64,000 nucleotides of DNA from Burkholderiales bacterium (lineage in GTDB: Bacteria; Pseudomonadota; Gammaproteobacteria; Burkholderiales; Casimicrobiaceae), in the NCBI GenBank assembly GCA_020851235.1, contig JADZDD010000020.1:1-64000 (forward strand), given 5' to 3'. Both the position numbers and the translations under genes were made by a program. This document shows, piece after piece, positions 52,314-60,427 of the stretch (positions are counted from its first letter, which is position 1; every line of letters starts with the position of its first letter). The notes beneath the pieces were generated by a model that was not told the origin of the DNA, ran no database searches, and was given only the letters and a program-made list of their open reading frames with translations.

Positions 52314-53503
52314 CACGGGAAGTGGTGGTGGTCGCCGGTTGCAGGACGGCACAAGGCTCCTTTGGCGGAACGCTCCGCGACGTTCCGGCGCATGAACTGG
52401 CGAGCACGTCGGTCCGCGGGATCGTGAGCCGGACGGGCATCGATCCCGCGCAGGTGAGCACCGTCGTCGTGGGTCAGGTGTACCAGACCTCGGAGGCGCT
52501 GAACATCGGGCGGTTCTGCGCGCTCGAAAGCGAGCTTCCATTCTCCGTCACCGGCGCCGCCGTCAATGCAGCCTGCTGCTCATCGCTCGAGGCTTTCAAC
52601 TCGGTGGTCCGTGAGATCGCCTGTGGCGATTCCGATGTCGCGATCGCGGCCGGAACCGAGAGCATGAGCGGAATCCCCTTTCTCCTGCACGGCCATCGCT
52701 GGGGGACGCGTCGAGGCAACAGCGAGGTCGTCGATCAGTTCGAGGAATCGACGTGGTCGGCATCCACCTATCGCTTCGGCCGCTTCAGCATGGGCATGGC
52801 GGCGGATCACGTCGCCAAGGTCTATGAACTGTCGCGCGCCGAGCAGGACGAATACGCGCTGCGATCGCATCAGTTGGCCATCGCCGCGATCGATCGCGGA
52901 CACTTCAAGGACGAGATCGTGCCCATCACGGTCAAGGGTCGCAAAGGCGAGGTGCAGTTCGCGCAAGACGAGCACCCACGACGTGACACGAGTCTCGCGA
53001 CGCTATCCCGGCTTCGTCCGGTCTTCGGGGATGAAGGCACCGTCACCGCGGGCAACGCGTCGGGCGTGAGCGACGGCGCAGCCGCGGCGCTCCTGATGAC
53101 GCGCGAGAAGGCAGCGGAGCTCGGTCTCAAGCCGATCCTGCGCGTGCGCTCGACCGCGCGCGTCGGTGTCGACCCGCGACTCATCTGCATGAGTCCGGGG
53201 CCCGCAGCAAGACTTGCGCTCGAACGCGCCGGGCTCACGCCCAAGGACATCGGCTGGTGGGAGATCAACGAAGCCTTCGCATCGGTGGTGCTCTCGTCGT
53301 GCCGCGAACTCGGTATCGGGCTCGATCACGTCAATCCACTCGGCGGCGGCATCGCGCTGGGGCACCCCGTTGGGTGCAGCGGCGTTCGCACCATCGTCAC
53401 GATGATGTACGCGATGCAGCGGACCGGAACCCGCTTTGGCGTGGCGACGATCGGCGGTGGCGGCGGCATCGGTACCGCAGCGGTCCTGGAACTGGTCGCC
53501 TGA
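52310..53503 (+). CDS. thiolase family protein lacking the second catalytic Cys
   Basis: 397 residues, thiolase I/II length. Nucleophilic Cys89 in VNAACCSSLEAF, NEAF, and His352 in GHPVGCSG are present. The C-terminal motif that normally holds the second Cys (CxGGG) reads ATIGGGGGIGTA, with Gly382 in that position. It could still bind CoA, but the proton-transfer step must differ or use another residue such as Cys356. Expected to cleave the 3-oxoacyl-CoA made by the preceding enzyme. ATG 52310 overlaps the dehydrogenase stop (ATGA). Confidence 0.88.
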   Translation: MTREVVVVAGCRTAQGSFGGTLRDVPAHELASTSVRGIVSRTGIDPAQVSTVVVGQVYQTSEALNIGRFCALESELPFSVTGAAVNAACCSSLEAFNSVVREIACGDSDVAIAAGTESMSGIPFLLHGHRWGTRRGNSEVVDQFEESTWSASTYRFGRFSMGMAADHVAKVYELSRAEQDEYALRSHQLAIAAIDRGHFKDEIVPITVKGRKGEVQFAQDEHPRRDTSLATLSRLRPVFGDEGTVTAGNASGVSDGAAAALLMTREKAAELGLKPILRVRSTARVGVDPRLICMSPGPAARLALERAGLTPKDIGWWEINEAFASVVLSSCRELGIGLDHVNPLGGGIALGHPVGCSGVRTIVTMMYAMQRTGTRFGVATIGGGGGIGTAAVLELVA

Positions 53504-53543
53504 AAGGCGGCATCACCGGATTCACTTGGAGAGGAAACAGCTC

Positions 53544-55298
53544 ATGTCGACCCCCGTTGCAGCGGCAGCCCATCCATCGGCACCTGCGGTGAACACGCCG
53601 AGCACGCAGTTCACCACCGAGTTCCTCGAGGCAACACGAAAGCTCGAACAGGAATGGCGCCAGAAGTTCAGTGCCATCGCGCAGAAGTTCGGCGTGGACC
53701 CATCGACTTACGCGCGGCACACGGACTCGGGACTTCCGCTCAAACCGGCTTACTTCCCGCACGACGTCGCGACCGTCGACTTCCAGTCGATTGGCGCGCC
53801 CGGCATCTTTCCCTTCACGCGTGGCCTGTATGCCGCGCAGTACCAGTTCATGCCCTGGGCGAACCAGCCGGTGATCGGATACGGCTTGCCCGAGGAGACG
53901 CGGCGGCGGATGGATTACCTGCAAAGCCAAGGCATGACGGGGTACTTCGGCAACACCTTCTACAACCTCGTGTACGACCTCGTCTCGCATGAGGGTATCG
54001 ACCCCGATCACCCGGCTGCCGAAGGGCGTGTCGGGCAGTGCGGGATGGCCGTTTACTCGCGGGAGGACAATGCCCGGCTGTTCGATGGCCTGCCGCTCGA
54101 CAAGATCAACGTCGTCCACATCTCCTACTACGAGAATCTGCCGGTGCTCGCACACTACCTCGCGTACGCGCGGCGGAAGGGCGTGCCATGGGAGAAGCTC
54201 GGCGGTAACTCGATGAACTGGTATTACCAGAGTGCGTACGTCGGCATGACTTGCTTCCCGCCCAAGGCAGGCATGGACCTCGCCGCGGAGATCGTTTCGT
54301 TCTGCACCAAGCGCATGCCGAAGTGGAATACCGTCAACATCTTCGGCTATGGAATGGAAGAGGCGGGGTCGACCGCCGTCCAGGAGGTCGCATTCTCGGT
54401 GGCAACGGGCATCGACTATGCGCGCAACTGTATCGCCAAGGGTCTCAAGCCCGACGAGTTCCTGCACCGCTTCGGATTCCAGATTTCGCAGGCCAACGAC
54501 TTCTTCGAGGAGGTCTGCAAGATCCGCGCGCTGCGACGCATCTGGGCGCGCAAGTGTCATGAACTCGGCGCCCGTGATCCGCGCAGCATGCACGTCCGGA
54601 TCCACACCCACACGTCTGGCGCGGTACTGACGGCACAGCAGCCCCTGAACAATCTCATCCGCACGACGCTGCACGCATTCGGTGCAGCACTCGCCGGCGT
54701 CCAGGCGATGGAGGTCAGCACCTTCGATGAAGCGCTGGCAATCCCCACCGAGCACTCGGCAACCATGGCGCTTCGGGTGCAACAGATCATCCAGGACGAA
54801 AGCGGGATCACGCGGGTGGCGGATCCGCTGGGAGGTTCGTACTTCGTCGAGGCGCTCACCAATCAGATCGAGGCGGCGGCGCTCGCCATCGTCGAGGAAG
54901 TCGAGAAGCGAGGCGGCTATCACAAGTGTCACGACTACGTGCGGGAGCAGATCGAATCCTCCGCCGTCCGCTGGCGGGACCAGGTCGACGCCAAGGAGCG
55001 CATGCTGGTTGGAGTCAACAAGTACCAGTCCGACGAGATGCAGGACGTGGAAGTCTTCAAGGTGAATCCCGATTCCGAGCGCATCGCCATCGAGCGCATC
55101 AAGGCGCTGCGAGCGAGTCGGGACCATGCCAGGTGGGAGGCGGCGATGGCCGACCTCGAGCAGGCCACCGTCCGCTTCAAGGGGGGAGAGATCGGTGTCC
55201 TGCTCCCTGCCATGATCGAGGCATCCGACGCAGACGCAACGACCGGTGAACTGATGGGTGTACTCAAGAAGCACCTCGGTTGGGCGCCTCCGCACTGA
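53544..55298 (+). CDS. divergent B12-dependent acyl-CoA mutase, large (substrate) subunit
   Basis: 584 residues, TIM-barrel substrate domain of the methylmalonyl-CoA mutase family without the B12 domain. The barrel is recognisable (FPFTRGLY, MPKWNTVNIFGY, TSGAVLTAQQPLNNLIRT, PLGGSYFVE, GVNKY). By hand alignment to the Propionibacterium enzyme the substrate-contact residues are replaced: Arg82 to Met103, Arg87 to Gln108, Tyr89 to Val110, Gln197 to Ser223, Arg207 to Val233, His244 to Gly270. The FDLPT loop carries about six extra residues. It is therefore not an ordinary methylmalonyl-, isobutyryl- or 2-hydroxyisobutyryl-CoA mutase; the substrate is unknown. GGAGAGGA precedes ATG 53544. Confidence 0.85.
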   Translation: MSTPVAAAAHPSAPAVNTPSTQFTTEFLEATRKLEQEWRQKFSAIAQKFGVDPSTYARHTDSGLPLKPAYFPHDVATVDFQSIGAPGIFPFTRGLYAAQYQFMPWANQPVIGYGLPEETRRRMDYLQSQGMTGYFGNTFYNLVYDLVSHEGIDPDHPAAEGRVGQCGMAVYSREDNARLFDGLPLDKINVVHISYYENLPVLAHYLAYARRKGVPWEKLGGNSMNWYYQSAYVGMTCFPPKAGMDLAAEIVSFCTKRMPKWNTVNIFGYGMEEAGSTAVQEVAFSVATGIDYARNCIAKGLKPDEFLHRFGFQISQANDFFEEVCKIRALRRIWARKCHELGARDPRSMHVRIHTHTSGAVLTAQQPLNNLIRTTLHAFGAALAGVQAMEVSTFDEALAIPTEHSATMALRVQQIIQDESGITRVADPLGGSYFVEALTNQIEAAALAIVEEVEKRGGYHKCHDYVREQIESSAVRWRDQVDAKERMLVGVNKYQSDEMQDVEVFKVNPDSERIAIERIKALRASRDHARWEAAMADLEQATVRFKGGEIGVLLPAMIEASDADATTGELMGVLKKHLGWAPPH

Positions 55299-55369
55299 CG
55301 GCGCATGTCCATCCCGCGCCGGCCACGCCCGGCGAGTTCCAAACGTAATCGGAGGCGGAGAACGCAACC

Positions 55370-55783
55370 ATGAAAGACGGCATCATTCGTGTACTCCTGG
55401 GCAAGACCACGATGGAGGCCCATGATCGAGGTGTGCGCTACCTTGCGACGAAACTGCGCGAGGCTGGAATGGAAGTGATCTTCATGAACTTCCTCGAGCC
55501 ACAGGAGATCCTCGACGCCGCGATCCAGGAAGACGTCGACGTCATCGGGGTCTCGAGTTCGGTGGAGGGGCACCTGCCGGTGGCCCGTGAAGTGACTCGG
55601 CGCCTGAAGGAGCTTGGCAAGGAGAACGTGCTCGTGATGTTCGGTGGTGTGATTCCCGAGCGCGATTTCGCGCCAATGAAGGAACTCGGTGTCAGGGAAA
55701 TCTTCGGACCCGGTTCATCGGCGGAATCGATCGTCACCTTCATCCGCAACAACGCGCGCCGGCCGCACGTTGCCCTGACCTGA
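55370..55783 (+). CDS. B12-binding small subunit of the acyl-CoA mutase
   Basis: 137 residues, Rossmann-like cobalamin domain. The lower-ligand His18 lies in MEAHDRG, where the usual motif is DGHDRG, so Asp is replaced by Glu16 in the DxHxxG signature. VIGVSSS and MFGGVIPERDF supply the other cobalamin contacts. It forms the holo-mutase with the 53544 product. It starts 71 bp downstream of the large subunit with GGAGG upstream. Separate subunits are also seen in isobutyryl-CoA and 2-hydroxyisobutyryl-CoA mutases. Confidence 0.9.
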   Translation: MKDGIIRVLLGKTTMEAHDRGVRYLATKLREAGMEVIFMNFLEPQEILDAAIQEDVDVIGVSSSVEGHLPVAREVTRRLKELGKENVLVMFGGVIPERDFAPMKELGVREIFGPGSSAESIVTFIRNNARRPHVALT

Positions 55784-55793
55784 CCCACTCCGA

Positions 55794-56591
55794 ATGACAG
55801 CGATGGCTTCCAGCACGCAGCATGGACAGAACATACTGACCGCCGTCGACGCCGGGATCCTGCGCGTCGAGATCAACCGCCCGGAGAAGAAGAATGCGCT
55901 GACGGGAGCCATGTATCAGGCACTCACGGAGGCCATCGAGTTGGCGAATGATCGTGCCGAGATCCGCGTGATTCTCCTGCACGGCCAGCCCGACGTCTTT
56001 ACCAGCGGGAACGATCTCAAGGATTTCCTGCAGGAGCCGGCTCTCGACGACGACCACGTCGCGTACGGCTTCGTGCGTGCGATCAGCCGCGCCGTGAAGC
56101 CGATCGTCGCTGCCGTGAACGGTGCGTGTGTCGGTGTCGGCGCGACCTTGCTCCTGCATTGCGATCTCGTCTACGCGGGCCAGAGTGCCACGTTCGCGCT
56201 CCCGTTCGTGAATCTCGGCCTGTGCCCTGAAGCCGGTTCGAGCCTGTTGCTACCCTTCGTCGCCGGGCGCGCCCGCGCCGCCGAACTGCTCCTGCTCGGG
56301 GAACCGTTCTCCGCAGCCCGGGCCGAGGCGTGCGGCATGGTGAGTGCCGTCCTGCCCGATGGTGACGTTCTCGCACACGCGCAGGCGCAGGCTCGCAAAC
56401 TCGCATCGAAGCCACCCGCTGCGATGCGTGCCTCGAAGGCGCTGCTGCGCGCCGGTATCGCCAGCGGGGTCGAGGAGGCGATCAGGACCGAGTCGCACGA
56501 GTTCCAGCGGCGCCTGCAATCACCTGAAGCGAAGGAGGCCTTCGCGGCGTTCCTTGCCAAGCGGCCTCCGGACTTCTCCCGCTTCACCTGA
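55794..56591 (+). CDS. crotonase family protein, enoyl-CoA isomerase type
   Basis: 265 residues. The two hydratase glutamates are absent (GVGATLLLHCD and LPFVNLG), but Glu146 in GLCPEAGSS sits where delta3-delta2-enoyl-CoA isomerases carry their base. So double-bond migration is likelier than hydration. The oxyanion segment FTSGNDLKDF is present. ATG 55794 or 55803 may start translation. It lies 10 bp after the small mutase subunit gene. No other crotonase is encoded in this cluster. Confidence 0.85.
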   Translation: MTAMASSTQHGQNILTAVDAGILRVEINRPEKKNALTGAMYQALTEAIELANDRAEIRVILLHGQPDVFTSGNDLKDFLQEPALDDDHVAYGFVRAISRAVKPIVAAVNGACVGVGATLLLHCDLVYAGQSATFALPFVNLGLCPEAGSSLLLPFVAGRARAAELLLLGEPFSAARAEACGMVSAVLPDGDVLAHAQAQARKLASKPPAAMRASKALLRAGIASGVEEAIRTESHEFQRRLQSPEAKEAFAAFLAKRPPDFSRFT

Positions 56592-56665
56592 GGAAGGTCA
56601 CGGTCTGCGGTCTGTGGATCGAGAAGGGCCAATGAAGGGACGTGCGATCCCACGATGAGGAGAGA

Positions 56666-58609
56666 ATGAGCGAAACGATGGAAACGCTGCCGCGTGTGCT
56701 GCTCCATCAAGCGCAGGTGCGGGGCGATCAACCTGCCATTCGGGAGAAGGATCTCGGCATCTGGCAGGAATGGACGTGGCGGCAGGTTGCCGACGAAGTG
56801 CGGGCGCTCGCGTGCGGGCTCGCGGCCAACGGGTTCAAGCGAGGCATGCATCTCGCGATCATCGGCGACAACCGCCCTCGCCTGTACTGGACCATGCTCG
56901 CCGTCCAGGCTCTCGGCGGGGTCCCCGTGCCCATGTATCAGGACGCACCGATGGCGGAACTCGCATACGTTCTCAATGACGGGGCCATCGTCTACGCCGT
57001 TGCCGAGGATCAGGAGCAGGTCGACAAGCTCGTCGAGTCCTTGGACGAGGTGGCGTCGCTCAAGCACATCTTCTACGACGACCCCCGGGGTCTTCGCAAC
57101 TACGAGGGCCTCGTGGCGCTCGACGCCATACAGGAACAAGGGCGTGCGTTCGATCGGGCCCATCCCGGGTTCTATGAACGCGAACTCGCCGCGGGGAAGG
57201 CCGACGACATCGCCATCATTCTCTATACGTCCGGCACCACCGGGAAGCCGAAGGGCGTACTGCAGACGCACGGCTCGTTCCTGATGGTCGGGCGGGCCGG
57301 CTGCGCATTCGATCGCTTGGGACCGCGGGACCGTGTGCTTTGCTATCTGCCGATGGCGTGGGTCGGCGACTACCTCTTCTCCTATACGCAGTGGCTGGTC
57401 GCCGGCTTCAGCATCAACTGCCCCGAATCCGGAGCGACGGTGACGACCGACCTGCGCGAGATCGGCCCCACTTATTACTTCGCGCCGCCGAGGGTCTTCG
57501 AAAACCTCCTCACGCAGGTCATGATTCGCATGGATGACGCCTGCGCCCTCAAGAAGTGGATGTTCCGCACGTGCATGTCGATCGCCAAGCGGTACGGCGC
57601 GGAGTTGCTCGACGGCAGGAAGGTTCGCCTCGTGGACAGGGCGAAGTACTGGCTCGGCAACCTCCTCGTCTACGCACCCCTGCGCGACGTTCTCGGCCTG
57701 AGCCGCATCCGTGTGGCGTACACGGCCGGCGCCGCCATCAGCCCTGACCTCTTCCGCTTCTATCGCTCGATCGGAATCAACATCAAGCAGTTCTACGGCT
57801 CGACCGAAACCTGTGGATACACGTGCCTCCAGGACGATGGCGACGTCAAGCTCGACACGGTCGGCAAACCCGCCCCTGGCGTCGAGCTCAAGATCGCAAG
57901 CAACTCCGAGGTCCTCGTCCGCGGGCCAATGCTATTGCAGGGATACTACAAGCGACCCGACGCGACCGCCGAGGCCATCGACATGGAGGGCTACTTCCAC
58001 ACCGGGGACGCCGGGTACTTCGATGACGCCGGCCACCTGAAGATCGTCGATCGCGCGAAAGACGTCGGCAAGCTCGCCAACGGGGCACTATTCGCGCCGA
58101 ACTACATCGAGAACAAGCTGAAGTTCTCGCCCCATGTGAAGGAAGCCGTCGCGTTCGGCCACGGTCGCGACGAGGTATGCGCGTTCATCAACATCGACAT
58201 CGACTCGGTGGGCAACTGGGCGGAGCGCCGCGGCCTTGCCTATGCCGGATACACCGATCTGGCTCAAAAGCCCGACGTCTACGACCTGATCCGGGGATAC
58301 ATCGAAGGCGTGAACGCGGAGCTCGCACTGGATCCGGCACTGTCCTCCTCGCAGGTGCACCGATTCCTGATCCTGCACAAGGAGCTCGACCCGGACGACG
58401 ACGAGCTGACACGCACGCGCAAAGTCCGCCGTGGGTTCATCGCCGACAAGTATCGCATCCTGATCGAGGCCCTCTACGCCGGCCGTGCCAGCCAGCACAT
58501 CGAGACCCAGGTCAAGTTCGAGGACGGCCGCACGGGCATGGTTTCAGCCGACCTCCGGATCGAGACGGTCACGACGTATCCGGCCGCAGCCATGCGCAAG
58601 GCAGCCTGA
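56666..58609 (+). CDS. AMP-dependent acyl-CoA synthetase (long-chain type)
   Basis: 647 residues. Adenylation motifs: LYTSGTTGKPKGVLQTHGS, FYGSTETCGYTC and YFHTGDAGYFDDAGHLKIVD, of the FAA/FadD15-like branch. It activates the imported acid to its CoA ester. ATG 56666 has GGAGAGA upstream. Only 4 bp separate it from the LivG gene, an arrangement common where Liv-type importers carry hydrophobic or aromatic acids. Confidence 0.9.
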   Translation: MSETMETLPRVLLHQAQVRGDQPAIREKDLGIWQEWTWRQVADEVRALACGLAANGFKRGMHLAIIGDNRPRLYWTMLAVQALGGVPVPMYQDAPMAELAYVLNDGAIVYAVAEDQEQVDKLVESLDEVASLKHIFYDDPRGLRNYEGLVALDAIQEQGRAFDRAHPGFYERELAAGKADDIAIILYTSGTTGKPKGVLQTHGSFLMVGRAGCAFDRLGPRDRVLCYLPMAWVGDYLFSYTQWLVAGFSINCPESGATVTTDLREIGPTYYFAPPRVFENLLTQVMIRMDDACALKKWMFRTCMSIAKRYGAELLDGRKVRLVDRAKYWLGNLLVYAPLRDVLGLSRIRVAYTAGAAISPDLFRFYRSIGINIKQFYGSTETCGYTCLQDDGDVKLDTVGKPAPGVELKIASNSEVLVRGPMLLQGYYKRPDATAEAIDMEGYFHTGDAGYFDDAGHLKIVDRAKDVGKLANGALFAPNYIENKLKFSPHVKEAVAFGHGRDEVCAFINIDIDSVGNWAERRGLAYAGYTDLAQKPDVYDLIRGYIEGVNAELALDPALSSSQVHRFLILHKELDPDDDELTRTRKVRRGFIADKYRILIEALYAGRASQHIETQVKFEDGRTGMVSADLRIETVTTYPAAAMRKAA

Positions 58610-58613
58610 TGCC

Positions 58614-59405
58614 ATGGCCGACGTGGGGCGCAGCACCGGCGAAGTGATCCTGAAGCTCGAGCGGATATCGCTCGCATTCGGAGGTGTCAAGGCGCTCACC
58701 GACATCAGCTTCGACGTCCGCGAGCACGAGATCCGGGCGATCATCGGCCCGAATGGCGCCGGAAAGAGCTCGATGCTCAACGTCATCAACGGCGTCTATC
58801 AGCCGCAACAGGGAACGATCACATTCCGGGGTCAGGTGCGCCGCGACATGGTTCCCCATCAGGCGGCCGCGCAAGGAATCGCGCGCACGTTCCAGAACAT
58901 CGCGCTGTTCAAGGGCATGACGGTGCTCGACAACATCATGACCGGACGCAATCTCAAGATGCGGGCGACGATCATCGAGCAGGCGATTCATTTCGGTCGC
59001 GCGCGACGGGAAGAACTCGAGAACCGGCGCAAGGTCGAGGAGGTGATCGACTTTCTGGAGATCCAGCACATACGCAAGACGCCGGTCGGACGGCTGCCGT
59101 ATGGTCTGCAAAAGCGCGTCGAACTCGCTCGCGCGCTCGCCGCCGAGCCGTCGATGCTCCTCCTCGACGAACCGATGGCCGGGATGAATGTGGAGGAGAA
59201 GCAGGACATGTGCCGATTCGTCCTCGACGTCAATGAGCAGTACGGCACGACCATCGTGCTGATCGAGCATGACATGGGAGTCGTCATGGACATCTCCGAC
59301 CGTGTGGTCGTGCTCGACTACGGCAAGAAGATCGGTGATGGCACTCCCGATGAGGTTCGCGCAGATCCTGTCGTGATCGATGCGTACCTGGGTGTCGCGC
59401 ATTAG
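58614..59405 (+). CDS. branched-chain amino acid-type ABC ATPase LivG
   Basis: 263 residues. Walker A GPNGAGKSS, AQGIARTFQNIALFKGMT, signature LPYGLQKRVELARALA, Walker B MLLLDEPMAGMN and switch His in LIEHDMG. It serves the LivH/LivM permease at 47126-49078 in the opposite arm; no other permease lies in this cluster. Confidence 0.9.
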   Translation: MADVGRSTGEVILKLERISLAFGGVKALTDISFDVREHEIRAIIGPNGAGKSSMLNVINGVYQPQQGTITFRGQVRRDMVPHQAAAQGIARTFQNIALFKGMTVLDNIMTGRNLKMRATIIEQAIHFGRARREELENRRKVEEVIDFLEIQHIRKTPVGRLPYGLQKRVELARALAAEPSMLLLDEPMAGMNVEEKQDMCRFVLDVNEQYGTTIVLIEHDMGVVMDISDRVVVLDYGKKIGDGTPDEVRADPVVIDAYLGVAH

Positions 59406-59443
59406 GCGCGCGAGCGGCGGATGCTGGAGGATCGAGTCTCGAG

Positions 59444-60283
59444 ATGACAACCGTAGCTGCCACGCAGAGCCGCGCCAACCCGGTCCCCGACCTCATGGTC
59501 AACAACATCGAGGTGGTCTACGACCACGTGATCCTCGTCCTGAAGGGGGTATCGCTCGAGGTGGCCCCAGGGCGCATGGTGGCCCTGCTCGGCGCCAACG
59601 GCGCCGGCAAGAGCACGACGTTGAAGGCGATTTCAAACCTCCTCGGCGCCGAGCGCGGGGCGGTCACGAAGGGCACGATCGAGTACCGTGGTGCACGCGT
59701 CGATCGACTCGGCACCGATGATCTCGTGCGCATGGGCGTCTGCCAGGTGATGGAAGGAAGACACTGCTTTGCACACCTCACCGTCGAGGAGAACCTGCTG
59801 ACGGGGGCATTCGCGCGCCGTGCCATGGGGAAGAGCCTCAAGGATGACCTCGACAAGGTCTATCACTACTTCCCTCGCCTCAAGCAAAGGCGCGGCAGCC
59901 AGGCCGGATACACCTCCGGCGGAGAGCAGCAGATGATCGCGGTGGGCCGCGCGCTGATGTCGGCGCCGTCCCTCGTCCTGTTGGATGAACCGTCGATGGG
60001 TCTTGCGCCGCAGGTGGTCGAAGAGATCTTCGAGATCGTCCGCGACCTCAACGCGAGGGAGCGCGTCTCGTTCCTGATCGCGGAGCAGAACACGATGACG
60101 GCGCTGCGCGTGTGCGACTACGGCTACATCCTGGAGAACGGCCGCGTCGTGATGGACGGCAAGGCGAGCGAGCTCGCCGGCAATGAGGATGTCAAGGAGT
60201 TCTACCTCGGACTGTCGGCCGCGGGCCGCAGGTCATTTCGCGACGTCAAGCACTATCGACGACGAAAGCGATGGCTCACCTGA
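59444..60283 (+). CDS. branched-chain amino acid-type ABC ATPase LivF
   Basis: 279 residues. Walker A GANGAGKST, QVMEGRHCFAHLTVEENLL, signature TSGGEQQMIAVGRALM, Walker B LVLLDEPSMGLAP, and LIAEQN. A short basic C-terminal tail (about 20 residues) extends beyond the usual LivF end. It completes the importer with the LivG at 58614. Confidence 0.9.
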   Translation: MTTVAATQSRANPVPDLMVNNIEVVYDHVILVLKGVSLEVAPGRMVALLGANGAGKSTTLKAISNLLGAERGAVTKGTIEYRGARVDRLGTDDLVRMGVCQVMEGRHCFAHLTVEENLLTGAFARRAMGKSLKDDLDKVYHYFPRLKQRRGSQAGYTSGGEQQMIAVGRALMSAPSLVLLDEPSMGLAPQVVEEIFEIVRDLNARERVSFLIAEQNTMTALRVCDYGYILENGRVVMDGKASELAGNEDVKEFYLGLSAAGRRSFRDVKHYRRRKRWLT

Positions 60284-60427
60284 TTCGAGCCGTCACGACC
60301 CGAAGCCGGGCGATACGGATTGCACCCCGTGCCTGTCCTCATCGGCGTTCGGTGTGCCAGGTCACACCCGGTGCGACCTCGCCGCACGGCACGTCGACTT
60401 GAATTCCAGAAAGCAAGAGTGCAGACC

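Noticed and set aside
50260..53543. Cobalamin riboswitch ahead of the mutase operon
   Set aside because: No B12-box-like conserved core or suitably long leader is visible before the MeaB-type or mutase genes.
53544..55783. Ordinary methylmalonyl-CoA mutase or 2-hydroxyisobutyryl-CoA mutase
   Set aside because: The Tyr/Arg carboxylate pair, the Ile/Asp signature of the hydroxyisobutyryl enzyme and the active-site His are all absent in the hand alignment.
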